64,000 bases of DNA from CBDAPU01 sp965198875 (GTDB lineage: Bacteria > Pseudomonadota > Gammaproteobacteria > Eutrophobiales > Eutrophobiaceae). Below are positions 45,686 to 54,508 of the stretch, piece after piece. Below the pieces are notes generated by a model, which was not told the DNA's origin, did no database searches, and saw only the letters and a program-made list of their open reading frames with translations. The translations under genes were made by a program, and so were the position numbers. Every line of letters begins with the position of its first letter. Within the stretch, counting starts at the first letter, position 1. The stretch lies in contig CBDAPU010000001.1 of the NCBI GenBank assembly GCA_965198875.1, positions 930,001-994,000 of the forward strand. Direction: 5' to 3'.

Positions 45686-46372
45686 ATGATGAAGTCGATG
45701 AAGGATTTTCTAAAAAAAATTGCTTTTCAATATACGAGATGGGGCGCGCCGCGTTATCAATACTGCGTGGAGCCTATTCAATTAGCGGAGATCATTTTGG
45801 CCATAGAGCAGGCTCGCAAATTGCGCTCACCGATAAACGTCTTTGAGATAGGCGTCGCCAGGGGTATGACGTCCCGATTCATCTGCGAGCACATATCAAG
45901 CCAGAAAATAAACGCGCGCTTTTATTGCATCGACACCTTTGCTTCTTTTTTGCCCAAAGACATAGATTATGAAGTCGCAAAGCGTGGCAAAACCAGAGCG
46001 GAATTGAACACCTTTTCCGATAACGATTACGACACCTGGAGAGAACACTTCGCAAAGTTTGGGTTTCTGACAGCCGTCAAAACAGACGCTGCCGAGTTCG
46101 ATTTCTCCAAAGTCGAGGGCGGTGTGGACGTGATGTTCCTGGATGTCGACCTGTACAAACCAACCCTCGCCGTGCTTGAGAATGCGGCGCCGTATTTCAA
46201 CGAAGGCACCACGATCCTGGTAGACGACGTCCAGGATAATTGTAGGTGGGACGGCGCTTATCAGGCATTCATGGAGTTCGTCACGTCATTAGAGAATCCC
46301 CCCCCCCCCCCCCCCCCCCCGCATTGTTGGGAACAAATGCGGGAAGATTGTGTGGCGCACCTGACTAAATAA
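45686..46372 (+). CDS. TylF-like class I SAM methyltransferase with a C-terminal C23 tract (apparently phase-variable)
   Basis: The 228-residue product has the SAM-binding motif NVFEIGVARGMTSRFI. The acidic CIDTFASF and FLDVDLYKPTLAVLENAAPY follow, then ILVDDVQDNCRWDGAYQAFMEF, typical of macrocin-type O-methyltransferases. The C tract comes next and gives eight Pro and the tail HCWEQMREDCVAHLTK. With 22 C the tail would be RIVGNKCGKIVWRT, which reads more like the family's terminal strand. With 24 it would be ALLGTNAGRLCGAPD. So the sequenced form may be an altered state. The substrate is unknown, probably a sugar. Confidence 0.8.
   Translation: MMKSMKDFLKKIAFQYTRWGAPRYQYCVEPIQLAEIILAIEQARKLRSPINVFEIGVARGMTSRFICEHISSQKINARFYCIDTFASFLPKDIDYEVAKRGKTRAELNTFSDNDYDTWREHFAKFGFLTAVKTDAAEFDFSKVEGGVDVMFLDVDLYKPTLAVLENAAPYFNEGTTILVDDVQDNCRWDGAYQAFMEFVTSLENPPPPPPPPHCWEQMREDCVAHLTK
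46298..46320. repeat. Homopolymer tract of 23 C
   Basis: The tract lies 50 bases before the stop of the methyltransferase gene. Each of the three reading frames after it ends within 18 codons, so slippage swaps the C-terminal tail rather than cutting the protein early. Confidence 0.95.
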
Positions 46373-46398
46373 AAAACCCGCCTTGAAGCGGGTTTTTT
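46371..46398. terminator. Bidirectional rho-independent terminator
   Basis: CCCGC (46377-46381) pairs with GCGGG (46388-46392) around the loop CTTGAA. Six A/T pairs extend the stem, with T and A runs on the two sides. It overlaps the methyltransferase stop codon and also serves the convergent groEL. Confidence 0.9.
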
Positions 46399-46421
46399 TG
46401 ATAGTGATAAAGCGATGCGGG

Positions 46422-48068
46422 TTACATCATGCCACCCATACCGCCCATACCACCCATGTCACCACCGCCCATAGGCATGGGCTCTTCCTTCTTGGGCAAC
46501 TCGGCCACCATGGCCTCTGTCGTCAACAACAGACCGGAGACGGAAGCGGCGTTTTGCAGTGCGAAACGCGCCACTTTCGTGGGATCAAGAATACCCAATT
46601 CGATCATGTCGCCATAATCACCCGTGGCTGCGTTGTAGCCGTAGTTACCTTCTCCTTCAGCAACCTGGTTCAACACCACGGACGCCTCATCACCGGAGTT
46701 CGCCACTATCTGACGCAGTGGCTCCTCCAGGGCACGGATGAGGATAGAGACGCCCACCTGCTGATCATCATTCTTGCCTTTGACTTTAGCGGCGGCAGGT
46801 TGTGCGCGCACCAGCGCCACACCACCCCCTGGCACAACCCCCTCCTCAACGGCGGCTCGGGTAGAATGCAACGCATCCTCAACACGCGCTTTCTTCTCTT
46901 TCATCTCCACTTCCGTGGCGGCGCCGACCTTGATCACGGCAACACCACCTGCCAGCTTGGCGACACGCTCTTGCAGTTTTTCACGGTCATAGTCCGAGGT
47001 TGACTCCTCGATCTGGGCACGGATCTGGTTTACCCGACCCTGTATATCATCGGTCTTGCCGGCGCCGTCAATCACCGTGGTGTTCTCTTTAGTGATTTGA
47101 ATGCGCTTGGCGCTACCCAGATCATCAAGACTGGCCTTCTCCAATGACAGACCCACCTCTTCTGAGATAACCGTACCACCGGTCAAGATAGCAATGTCCT
47201 CGAGCATGGCCTTGCGGCGATCGCCAAACCCCGGCGCCTTCACCCCAGCGACTTTCACGATACCGCGCATGTTGTTCACAACCAGTGTCGCCAACGCTTC
47301 ACCTTCAATGTCCTCGGCAATGATCAACAGCGACTTGCCCGCTTTGGCCACCGCCTCCAGCACCGGCAACAGATCCCGTACGTTTGAGATCTTCTTGTCG
47401 TGTAGCAGAATATAGGGGGTTTCCAGTTCAACACTCATGGTGTCCTGATCGTTGATGAAGTAAGGGGAGAGGTAGCCGCGATCAAACTGCATACCTTCAA
47501 CCACATCCAGCTCATTGTCTAAACCTGAGCCCTCCTCAACAGTGATCACACCTTCTTTGCCGACCTTCTCCATAGCATCAGCAATAATCTTGCCGACATC
47601 TTCATCGGAGTTGGCGGAGATCGTGCCTACCTGGGCAATCGCCTTGCTGTCTTCACAGGGTTTGGAGATGCTTTCAAGCTCGGCCACCGCCGCACTCACC
47701 GCCGCATCAATACCGCGTTTGATGTCCATGGGGTTGGTGCCGGCGGCCACTGCCTTTAGACCTTCGCGAACGATTGCCTGGGATAAAACCGTCGCCGTGG
47801 TTGTGCCATCGCCGGCCACATCAGAGGTCTTGGAGGCCACTTCTTTCACCATCTGTGCGCCCATGTTTTCAAACTTATCTTCAAGTTCGATTTCCTTCGC
47901 AACGGAGACGCCATCTTTGGTGACCGTTGGCGCACCGAAACTTTTCTCTAATACCACATTACGGCCCTTCGGCCCCAATGTTTGTTTAACCGCATTTGCC
48001 AGGGTGTTCACGCCTCGCGCCATACGCGAGCGGGCGTCATCACCGAATTTCACTTCTTTTGCACTCAT
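46422..48068 (-). CDS. groEL: Chaperonin GroEL (Hsp60)
   Basis: The 548-residue chaperonin subunit forms the 14-mer folding chamber. It begins AKEVKFGDDARSRM and carries the ATP-binding GDGTTTATVL. It ends in the Gly-Met-rich tail GGDMGGMGGMGGMM. It lies 21 bases after groES in the usual operon, and is controlled by the CIRCE/sigma-70 region at 48429-48496. Confidence 0.99.
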   Translation of the reverse strand: MSAKEVKFGDDARSRMARGVNTLANAVKQTLGPKGRNVVLEKSFGAPTVTKDGVSVAKEIELEDKFENMGAQMVKEVASKTSDVAGDGTTTATVLSQAIVREGLKAVAAGTNPMDIKRGIDAAVSAAVAELESISKPCEDSKAIAQVGTISANSDEDVGKIIADAMEKVGKEGVITVEEGSGLDNELDVVEGMQFDRGYLSPYFINDQDTMSVELETPYILLHDKKISNVRDLLPVLEAVAKAGKSLLIIAEDIEGEALATLVVNNMRGIVKVAGVKAPGFGDRRKAMLEDIAILTGGTVISEEVGLSLEKASLDDLGSAKRIQITKENTTVIDGAGKTDDIQGRVNQIRAQIEESTSDYDREKLQERVAKLAGGVAVIKVGAATEVEMKEKKARVEDALHSTRAAVEEGVVPGGGVALVRAQPAAAKVKGKNDDQQVGVSILIRALEEPLRQIVANSGDEASVVLNQVAEGEGNYGYNAATGDYGDMIELGILDPTKVARFALQNAASVSGLLLTTEAMVAELPKKEEPMPMGGGDMGGMGGMGGMM

Positions 48069-48089
48069 TTTTTTGCTCTCCTAACGCAC

Positions 48090-48377
48090 TTATTCAATCA
48101 CGCCCATGATGTCGTCTTCACGCATCACCAGCAACTCTTCACCGTCGACTTTGACCTCCGTGCCTGAATACTTGCCAAACAGGACTTTGTCGCCCTTCTT
48201 CAGCTCCAGGGCGCGGACTTCGCCGTTATCCAGGATCTTGCCGTTACCAACGGCAACGACTTCTCCCTGTACCGGTTTTTCAGTGGCGCTGTCAGGGATC
48301 ACGATCCCGCCCGGGGACGTTTTCTCCTCCTCCAGTCGCCGTACGATCACACGATCGTGTAGGGGACGAATATTCAT
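48090..48377 (-). CDS. groES: Co-chaperonin GroES (Hsp10)
   Basis: The 95-residue lid of GroEL. It starts MNIRPLHDRVIVRRLEEE, carries the mobile-loop segment KTSPGGIVIPDSA, and ends near VMREDDIMGVIE. The open frame continues to 48470, but the ATG at 48375-48377, with GGAGG upstream, matches the family start. Confidence 0.98.
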   Translation of the reverse strand: MNIRPLHDRVIVRRLEEEKTSPGGIVIPDSATEKPVQGEVVAVGNGKILDNGEVRALELKKGDKVLFGKYSGTEVKVDGEELLVMREDDIMGVIE

Positions 48378-48428
48378 AACGATAACTACCTCCAGATTAT
48401 CAGACTGTTGTTTCGTGTTAAGGTTAGT

Positions 48429-48471
48429 ATTGCTTGTTAGCACTCTCATCAAGTGAGTGCTGGCAAGCAAT
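48429..48471. promoter_or_regulatory. CIRCE operator (HrcA site) with extended arms, upstream of groESL
   Basis: TTAGCACTC-N9-GAGTGCTGG (48437-48463) matches the CIRCE consensus TTAGCACTC-N9-GAGTGCTAA with two changes. The palindrome continues outward, ATTGCTTG on the left and CAAGCAAT on the right, giving 17-base arms with two mismatches. It overlaps the predicted transcription start, so HrcA binding would block groESL. hrcA itself is not in this window. Confidence 0.9.
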
Positions 48472-48496
48472 ATAGTGAAAAAAACTCAGATGTCAA
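48469..48496 (-). promoter_or_regulatory. Sigma-70 promoter of groESL
   Basis: On the minus strand TTGACA (48491-48496) and TATATT (48469-48474) are separated by 16 bases. The CIRCE palindrome starts at the -10 and covers the start site. I see no sigma-32 type boxes. Confidence 0.85.
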
Positions 48497-48521
48497 CAGG
48501 ATTAGAAGGGTTAAATGGAAA

Positions 48522-49733
48522 TCATCCCTTTGGGCCCGAAGCAGGGCAGGCAGCCTGTTGATAGAAGGCCATCAGGATCTGCGCCACCTCAGGGCGGGCG
48601 AACTCTTCCGGCAAAGGATCTCCCGCCGCCAGCATGTCCCGCACCTTCGTGCCGGATAACAACACAAAATCATCCTGGCTATGATCAGGCACGTCTCGCA
48701 TCATCACGACCTGCTTCAGCTTTTTAGAGTAGGCCGTGTGATCGGCCGCAAATATCTCAATGTCCAGCGCCCCTTCCGGCACCTGATCATGGAAGATCCG
48801 CTGCGCCGCAAAGGCGCCGTAATAATCCCCGACACCGGCATGGTCGCGACCGACGATCAAATGACTACAGCCGGCATTTTGCCTGAACACCGCATGCAAC
48901 ACGGCCTCGCGCGGGCCTGCATAGAGCATATCGAAACCATAACCGGCGACCATGACCGTATTTGCCGGGAAATACAGCTCAACCATTTTGCGGATGGCGG
49001 CATCACGAACAGCACCAGGAATATCACCGGGTTTTAATTTGCCGAGCAACATGTGGATCAGGAGCCCGTCCGCCTGCACCGCTTCCCGGGCCATTTTACA
49101 CAGCTCTTCGTGGGCCCGGTGCATGGGATTACGGGTCTGAAAGGCGATGACCTTATCCCAGCCGTTTGCGGCGATTTCTGAGCGGATCTGCACGGCGGTC
49201 TTGAATGTATCGGGAAAATCCCGCTCGAAATAACTGTAATTCAGCACTTCAATGGGGCCGACGATGATCTGATTGCCCAATGAGGTAAAGGTGGCGACGC
49301 CGGGATGGTCTTTATCCAGGGTGCCAAAGACTTTTTCAGTCAATACCTCGATCTGCTCATGGGATAAGGATTCGATCGTGACGATATCCTGTATGGCGAT
49401 AACGGGATTGCCCTCTACATTGGGATCACGTAGTGCGATACGCTCGGCATTTCCGATGGCGGAAACATCAGCGCGCATATGCAAACAGGGCACCGGCCAG
49501 AACAGGCCGTCAAACGTGTGCATCTCATTGGCAATGCTGAGTGCATCCCGCACATTCATATAGCCGCGCAGGGGTGAGAAATAGCCTGCCCCGAGCATGA
49601 CGGCATTCGCCGCCGCCGCCGAGCTCAGCATCAGTTGCGGCAGCCGTTCAGCCTCTTCCTGTAATGTCTCTCGCTGTGCTGTATCACCGCTACACAGTGC
49701 AAGCAGCTCATCCGAGCCGTAGGGTTTGATCAT
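48522..49733 (-). CDS. sat: Sulfate adenylyltransferase (ATP sulfurylase, Sat type)
   Basis: Sat interconverts ATP plus sulfate with APS plus pyrophosphate. The 403 residues carry the active-site QTRNPMHRAHE and GRDHAGVGDYYG motifs and FSPLRGYMN near the N-terminus. This single-subunit type, not CysDN, is what sulfur-oxidising gammaproteobacteria use to make ATP from APS. No apr or dsr gene is nearby to confirm it. It lies upstream of groESL on the same strand, but groESL has its own promoter. Confidence 0.95.
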   Translation of the reverse strand: MIKPYGSDELLALCSGDTAQRETLQEEAERLPQLMLSSAAAANAVMLGAGYFSPLRGYMNVRDALSIANEMHTFDGLFWPVPCLHMRADVSAIGNAERIALRDPNVEGNPVIAIQDIVTIESLSHEQIEVLTEKVFGTLDKDHPGVATFTSLGNQIIVGPIEVLNYSYFERDFPDTFKTAVQIRSEIAANGWDKVIAFQTRNPMHRAHEELCKMAREAVQADGLLIHMLLGKLKPGDIPGAVRDAAIRKMVELYFPANTVMVAGYGFDMLYAGPREAVLHAVFRQNAGCSHLIVGRDHAGVGDYYGAFAAQRIFHDQVPEGALDIEIFAADHTAYSKKLKQVVMMRDVPDHSQDDFVLLSGTKVRDMLAAGDPLPEEFARPEVAQILMAFYQQAACPASGPKG

Positions 49734-49942
49734 ATTTTTCCGTGATTATGAGTGGGTGAATGCGCCAGGATCATGAAAGCAGTCCATAGCGGCGCGCCGC
49801 TAAAAAGGCGCTCACCATACCGATCTCATGATCAAATTCAAGTCAATAAGGCGCTTGCATTATGATTTTTCCGCATCGATGCTGGCGGATCAACCTAAGT
49901 CGCATTATCATGTGAGATGAAGATAACCTAAGGAGACATGAA

Positions 49943-50149
49943 ATGAGTACGCCTGTTGATCCCGCCGCTCTCGGCAAAAAAACCTCAGAGATTGTCGGCC
50001 CGATGAGTGATGAGGCAACGGTAAAAATGGCATTGCAGAACAGCCAATGCTACTGGAACGATCAGGCATTTAATCAGGGGGAGCAGGTTGAAACCGGGGG
50101 CAGATGTTACGAGTGCAGTTTCGGCAGATGGGTGGAAATAGAAAAATAG
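49943..50149 (+). CDS. Small cysteine-containing protein, DUF1496-like
   Basis: The 68-residue protein has three Cys (C36, C55, C58). The pattern CYWNDQAFNQGEQVETGG, then RCYECSFGRWVEI, recalls DUF1496-type domains. There is no signal peptide or membrane span. A strong AAGGAG lies seven bases before the ATG, which supports real translation. Function is unknown. It is divergent from sat and convergent with the NUDIX gene, with only 6 bases between stops. Confidence 0.75.
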   Translation: MSTPVDPAALGKKTSEIVGPMSDEATVKMALQNSQCYWNDQAFNQGEQVETGGRCYECSFGRWVEIEK

Positions 50150-50155
50150 CGTTGA

Positions 50156-50731
50156 TCAGCACTGCGTTTTAGGCCCCATCAATAATTCATGGCCTGATCC
50201 CTTCCTGATGACGTCCCCGGTGTGAAGTTGGCGGGCATTGTTTTTTCGATCCTCAAAGAAAAACGCCAGCGTGTATTTGATCGTCGGGAAGGCCAGCTCA
50301 TCCCAGGGTATGTCGTCCCCGGCGAATAACGAGACGACTTCACTTTCCATCCCCGCCGAGAAGTTAAGATCCAGAAGACTGGCGTTGAACATCATATAGA
50401 CCTGATCCACATGGGGTAGATTAAATACGGCGAACAGATGCTGTATTTCCACCCGGGCGTTGGCCTCCTCTTTGGTCTCTCTCATGGCCGCCTCGTGGGA
50501 GGTCTCGCCCAATTCCATGAACCCGGCCGGTAATGTCCAATAACCACAGCGGGGCTCTATGGCGCGCTTACAAAGCAATACTTTCTCTTCCCAGACAGGG
50601 ATACAACCGGCAACGATGTTCGGGTTTTGATAGTGAACTTCCCCGCAGGCGCCACAGACATAACGCAGGCGATTATCCCCCGGTGGGATTTTCTGAACCA
50701 CCGAAGAGCCACAGGCATGACAAAACCTCAT
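50156..50731 (-). CDS. NUDIX hydrolase with N-terminal zinc ribbon
   Basis: Cys pairs C4/C7 and C26/C29 form a zinc ribbon. The NUDIX box follows: GFMELGETSHEAAMRETKEE, running into AN. It resembles the NADH pyrophosphatase group, but at 191 residues it is shorter than NudC and the substrate is uncertain. It overlaps the tesA stop by 4 bases. Confidence 0.88.
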   Translation of the reverse strand: MRFCHACGSSVVQKIPPGDNRLRYVCGACGEVHYQNPNIVAGCIPVWEEKVLLCKRAIEPRCGYWTLPAGFMELGETSHEAAMRETKEEANARVEIQHLFAVFNLPHVDQVYMMFNASLLDLNFSAGMESEVVSLFAGDDIPWDELAFPTIKYTLAFFFEDRKNNARQLHTGDVIRKGSGHELLMGPKTQC

Positions 50732-51348
50732 GGGCTAATATCGGATTGTAACAGGGGGTGTAGAGCCGGCCATAGATTATCCAATATCCTGTTTTGCGCT
50801 TCGGCTTTAGGGTGGATCCCATCACTTTGCATTAAATCCGGATTATCAGCAATACTATTTAGAATAAACTGCGACAGGGTGACGTTCTCATGCAACGCCA
50901 ACGCCTGATATATGCCGATGAACTTTTCTATATATTGATTGCCGTAATTGGGTGGTAGCAACATTTCCACCAACACAACCCGGCTATCGGCAAATGAAAT
51001 TTTCTCGATGATCTCCTGTAAATTGGTTTGAATCTGCGCCAGGGAAAACCCTCTTAACCCATCATTGCCGCCCAATTCAACAATCGTGATAGCCGGTTTC
51101 ACTTCCTCTAAAATGCCATCAAGACGATGATTAACGCCCTGCGTGGTCTCCCCGCTAATACTGGCATTAATCACCTGATACGGGTAGCCTTCACGTGTGA
51201 GACGGGCTTGTAATTTATACACCCAGCTATCCTCTATTGGGATCCCGTAACCGGCGCTTAAACTGTCTCCCAATATGAGGATCGTCTTCTCTGATCCGTG
51301 TGCGGACAAAGACAGCAACAACATGAAAAATACAAACGGCCTTAGCAT
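50728..51348 (-). CDS. tesA: Arylesterase / multifunctional acyl-CoA thioesterase I
   Basis: A periplasmic SGNH hydrolase of 206 residues with a signal peptide (about 1-18). The family blocks are GDSLSAGYG (nucleophile Ser), the Gly in ASISGETT, GGNDGLRG and the catalytic DGIHP. The ATG has AGAGGT about eight bases upstream. It is divergent from ybbA, as in many proteobacteria; the two start codons may overlap. Confidence 0.93.
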   Translation of the reverse strand: MLRPFVFFMLLLSLSAHGSEKTILILGDSLSAGYGIPIEDSWVYKLQARLTREGYPYQVINASISGETTQGVNHRLDGILEEVKPAITIVELGGNDGLRGFSLAQIQTNLQEIIEKISFADSRVVLVEMLLPPNYGNQYIEKFIGIYQALALHENVTLSQFILNSIADNPDLMQSDGIHPKAEAQNRILDNLWPALHPLLQSDISP

Positions 51349-52024
51349 GAACGAAACCTCTGATTATATTATCCAGGCAAAGAACGTGGTGAAACAGGTC
51401 CAAAGCCCTGCTGGTATGTTGACCATATTAGATAATATCACGCTACAAATAAAACACCGCGAGAGCCTGGCTGTTGTTGGCGTGTCGGGCTCGGGTAAAT
51501 CAACGCTGCTTGGCATATTAGCGGGGCTGGATGTGCCATCGGGCGGCAAGGTGATCCTGGGTAACACCGAGCTGACGAGGCTGGATGAAGACGGACGGGC
51601 AAGGTTACGCAACCGGCGCGTCGGGTTTGTGTTTCAGTCATTCCAGTTACTGCCCAGCCTCACCGCACTGGAGAATGTGATGTTGCCCCTTGAACTCATC
51701 GGTCACAACAGGGCGCGCGAAGACGCCCTCAGGCAGCTTGATGAAGTGGGTTTAGCGGACAGGATAGCGCATTATCCCAATCAGTTATCGGGAGGGGAGC
51801 AACAACGTGTCGCCATTGCCCGCGCCTTTGTCAGTGAGCCGAGCATTTTGTTCGCCGATGAGCCCACTGGAAACCTGGATCAGAAAACCGCAAGCCAGAT
51901 CATCGATGTATTATTCCGTCTTAATTCCGAGCGTGGCGCCACATTAGTGCTGGTTACCCATGATGCGCTGATCGCCGATCACTGCTCGCGCAAAGTCACT
52001 ATGGCCGGCGGCCTTATCATATAA
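51347..52024 (+). CDS. ybbA: ABC transporter ATP-binding protein YbbA
   Basis: A LolD/MacB-like ATPase with Walker A GVSGSGKSTL, signature LSGGEQQRVAIARA and Walker B ILFADEPTGNLD. The frame is open from 51275, but MNETSDYIIQAKNVVK from the ATG at 51347 fits the family start (225 residues). That ATG overlaps the tesA start codon on the other strand by two bases. It is the partner of the permease encoded 3 bases downstream. Confidence 0.93.
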   Translation: MNETSDYIIQAKNVVKQVQSPAGMLTILDNITLQIKHRESLAVVGVSGSGKSTLLGILAGLDVPSGGKVILGNTELTRLDEDGRARLRNRRVGFVFQSFQLLPSLTALENVMLPLELIGHNRAREDALRQLDEVGLADRIAHYPNQLSGGEQQRVAIARAFVSEPSILFADEPTGNLDQKTASQIIDVLFRLNSERGATLVLVTHDALIADHCSRKVTMAGGLII

Positions 52025-52027
52025 CCC

Positions 52028-54508
52028 ATGTCGTCCCTTAACCTCTCCCTGGTATACCTCAAGCGTGACTGGCGGGCGGGGGAACTGCGCCTCATTGCCC
52101 TGGCTTTGATCATCGCTACCGCAAGCCTGACCTCGGTGAGTTTTTTTACCCACCGCATCAACCTCGCCACCGAGATCCAGGCCACCGAGCTGCTGGCCGC
52201 CGATCTGGTGATACGCTCCGGCGAGCCGATAGAGCCCGCATTGATTGAGCAGGCAAAATCACTGGGTCTGAAAACAACCCTGACCGTGAGTTTTCGCAGC
52301 GTGATGGTTGTGGACGATAAATTTGAGTTAGCGGAAGTCAAAGCGGTGGCGCCCGACTACCCCTTGCGCGGCCAGATGCGTATATCGGAGGAATTGTTCT
52401 CTGAGGAGATGAACCACCATGCCATCCCGTTAGCCGGCCATGTCTGGCCTGACGCCAGATTATTGCAAATGCTGGATGTGCAAACAGGCGCCCGGATTAG
52501 CCTGGGTGCATCGAACTTGATCATTTCCAGGGTTTTAACCTACGAGCCGGACCGCGGCGGTGATATGTTTAATATCGCACCCCGGCTGTTAATGAATATC
52601 GCAGATCTAGAGGCCACCGAGCTGTTGCAACCCGGTAGTCGCGCAGCCTACCGGCTGTTAGTGGCCGGTGCGAGTGATGCGCTCGCCAATTTTCGAGAGG
52701 TGGTTGAGAGGCGCAAGGCATACCGTGTTCAGGGGATACGTGATGCGAGGCCGGAGCTACGAGTAGCGCTGGACAGGGCGGAGCAGTTTTTGGGCTTGGC
52801 GGTGTTGGTGAGCCTTGCCCTGGCCGGTCTTGCCATCGCCCTGTCCGCACAGCAGTACGCCGTCAGGCACTTTGATAATTGCGCCATCATGCGCTGTTTC
52901 GGCGCACAACAAAACACCATTATCAAAATTTATACCGCCCAGCTATTCATACTCGCTATCGGCTGTAGTGCGATCGGTTGTCTGCTGGGTTATGTCGGGC
53001 AGGAGGCGCTGGTGAAATTGATGAGCGGCATGCTGTTAAGAACACCGCCCAAACCTTCACTCACGCCCATTGTGCTCGGTATGTCGGCGGGCGTTGTGAC
53101 GGCGCTGGGGTTTGCCATGCCACAAATGTTAAGACTGAAAAACGTCACGCCACTTAGGGTATTGCGACGTGATTTAATGCCTTTGCCCTTAGGCAACCTG
53201 AGTATTTATGCGGCGGCGATTTGCGCTTTGCTGTTATTGACGCCCTGGCAGTCCGGCAATGCAAAGCTGACTTTTTATGGTTTTATCGGGCTTCTGATCA
53301 GCGCCATCGCCCTGTTCTTTGCGGCTCGCTTGGGGATCCATGCCTTACGTCCCCTGAGGTTCAAGGTGGGGATTGCGCCCCGTTTCGGGCTCGCTAATAT
53401 TATCCGTCGGGGCAAGATGAGTAGCGTGCAGATCCTCGCCATCGGCCTCGGTATTATGGCGCTCACCCTATTAACCCTGATCAGGACCGATCTGCTGGCT
53501 AACTGGCGTAACCGATTGCCCGATAACACACCTAATTATTTTTTAATCAACATCCAGCCCGATGACGTCAAACGGGTTACGGCATTTATCAAACAAGAGG
53601 CCGGATTGGCGACACAAGCACACCCCATGATCCGCGCCCGTTTAATGGCGATCAACAACACTGCCATTCATCCTGATGACTATGAAGATGAGCGGGCGAG
53701 GCGTCTCGCCGGGCGGGTTTTTAATCTCTCTGTGGCAAAGACAATGCCAGCCGATAACCGTCTGCTTCAGGGTGAGTGGTGGGGGGAGACGGAGGATAAC
53801 CTGTTCTCTTTTGAAGATAAGTTTGCGGCAACGCTAAAGATAGCCCCGGGTGATGAGTTAAAGTTCAAGATTGCCGATAGGGAAGTCAGCGGCACTGTGA
53901 CCAACACCCGCTGGGTAGACTGGGATACCTTCAACGTCAACTTTTTCGCCATCGCCAACCCCGGCACACTGGATGGTTACCCCGCCACCTATATCAGCAG
54001 CTTCTACCTGCCATCCGAAGATAAACAGGTACTCATTGACCTGATCAAAACATTCCCCGGCCTGACCATTTTTGATGTGGATAGCATCCTTAAACAAGTC
54101 CGACAGGTCATGGAGCAGGTACTTAGGGCCGTCGAGTTTGTGTTCATTTTCACTTTACTGACCGGGATCATCGTGTTGCTCTCGGCGCTACAGACGACCC
54201 ATGATGAGAGGCGATATGAGTCTGCATTATTGATAACCCTGGGGGCCGGGCGCAATCATGTGTTGGGCAGCCTACTCACCGAGTTTGCCTTCCTGGGCCT
54301 CATCGCCGGGGTCATTGCCGCACTCACAGCCACGGTGAGTGAGATATTATTGGCCCGGTATGTCTTTAGAATCGAGGTTGTCGTCAATTTCTGGATCTGG
54401 CTCATCGTGCCGCTGCTTTGCACCTTCATCATTGTCAGCGCTGGCCTTCTGGGCACACGTAAAGTGCTCTCGACACCGCCTATGGTGGCGCTCCGACAGG
54501 CTGGATGA
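52028..54508 (+). CDS. ybbP: FtsX-like ABC permease YbbP
   Basis: A large membrane protein (826 residues) with an N-terminal span, a periplasmic region and groups of membrane spans around 250-470 and 700-815. Two FtsX domains are present, the last containing SALQTTHDERRYESALLITLGAG. It belongs to the MacB-like mechanotransmission class rather than true transporters. It pairs with YbbA and, by position, may work with periplasmic TesA. Confidence 0.93.
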   Translation: MSSLNLSLVYLKRDWRAGELRLIALALIIATASLTSVSFFTHRINLATEIQATELLAADLVIRSGEPIEPALIEQAKSLGLKTTLTVSFRSVMVVDDKFELAEVKAVAPDYPLRGQMRISEELFSEEMNHHAIPLAGHVWPDARLLQMLDVQTGARISLGASNLIISRVLTYEPDRGGDMFNIAPRLLMNIADLEATELLQPGSRAAYRLLVAGASDALANFREVVERRKAYRVQGIRDARPELRVALDRAEQFLGLAVLVSLALAGLAIALSAQQYAVRHFDNCAIMRCFGAQQNTIIKIYTAQLFILAIGCSAIGCLLGYVGQEALVKLMSGMLLRTPPKPSLTPIVLGMSAGVVTALGFAMPQMLRLKNVTPLRVLRRDLMPLPLGNLSIYAAAICALLLLTPWQSGNAKLTFYGFIGLLISAIALFFAARLGIHALRPLRFKVGIAPRFGLANIIRRGKMSSVQILAIGLGIMALTLLTLIRTDLLANWRNRLPDNTPNYFLINIQPDDVKRVTAFIKQEAGLATQAHPMIRARLMAINNTAIHPDDYEDERARRLAGRVFNLSVAKTMPADNRLLQGEWWGETEDNLFSFEDKFAATLKIAPGDELKFKIADREVSGTVTNTRWVDWDTFNVNFFAIANPGTLDGYPATYISSFYLPSEDKQVLIDLIKTFPGLTIFDVDSILKQVRQVMEQVLRAVEFVFIFTLLTGIIVLLSALQTTHDERRYESALLITLGAGRNHVLGSLLTEFAFLGLIAGVIAALTATVSEILLARYVFRIEVVVNFWIWLIVPLLCTFIIVSAGLLGTRKVLSTPPMVALRQAG

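Noticed and set aside
46422..48084. Long plus-strand frames antisense to groEL
   Set aside because: They are shadows of the strongly biased groEL coding sequence.
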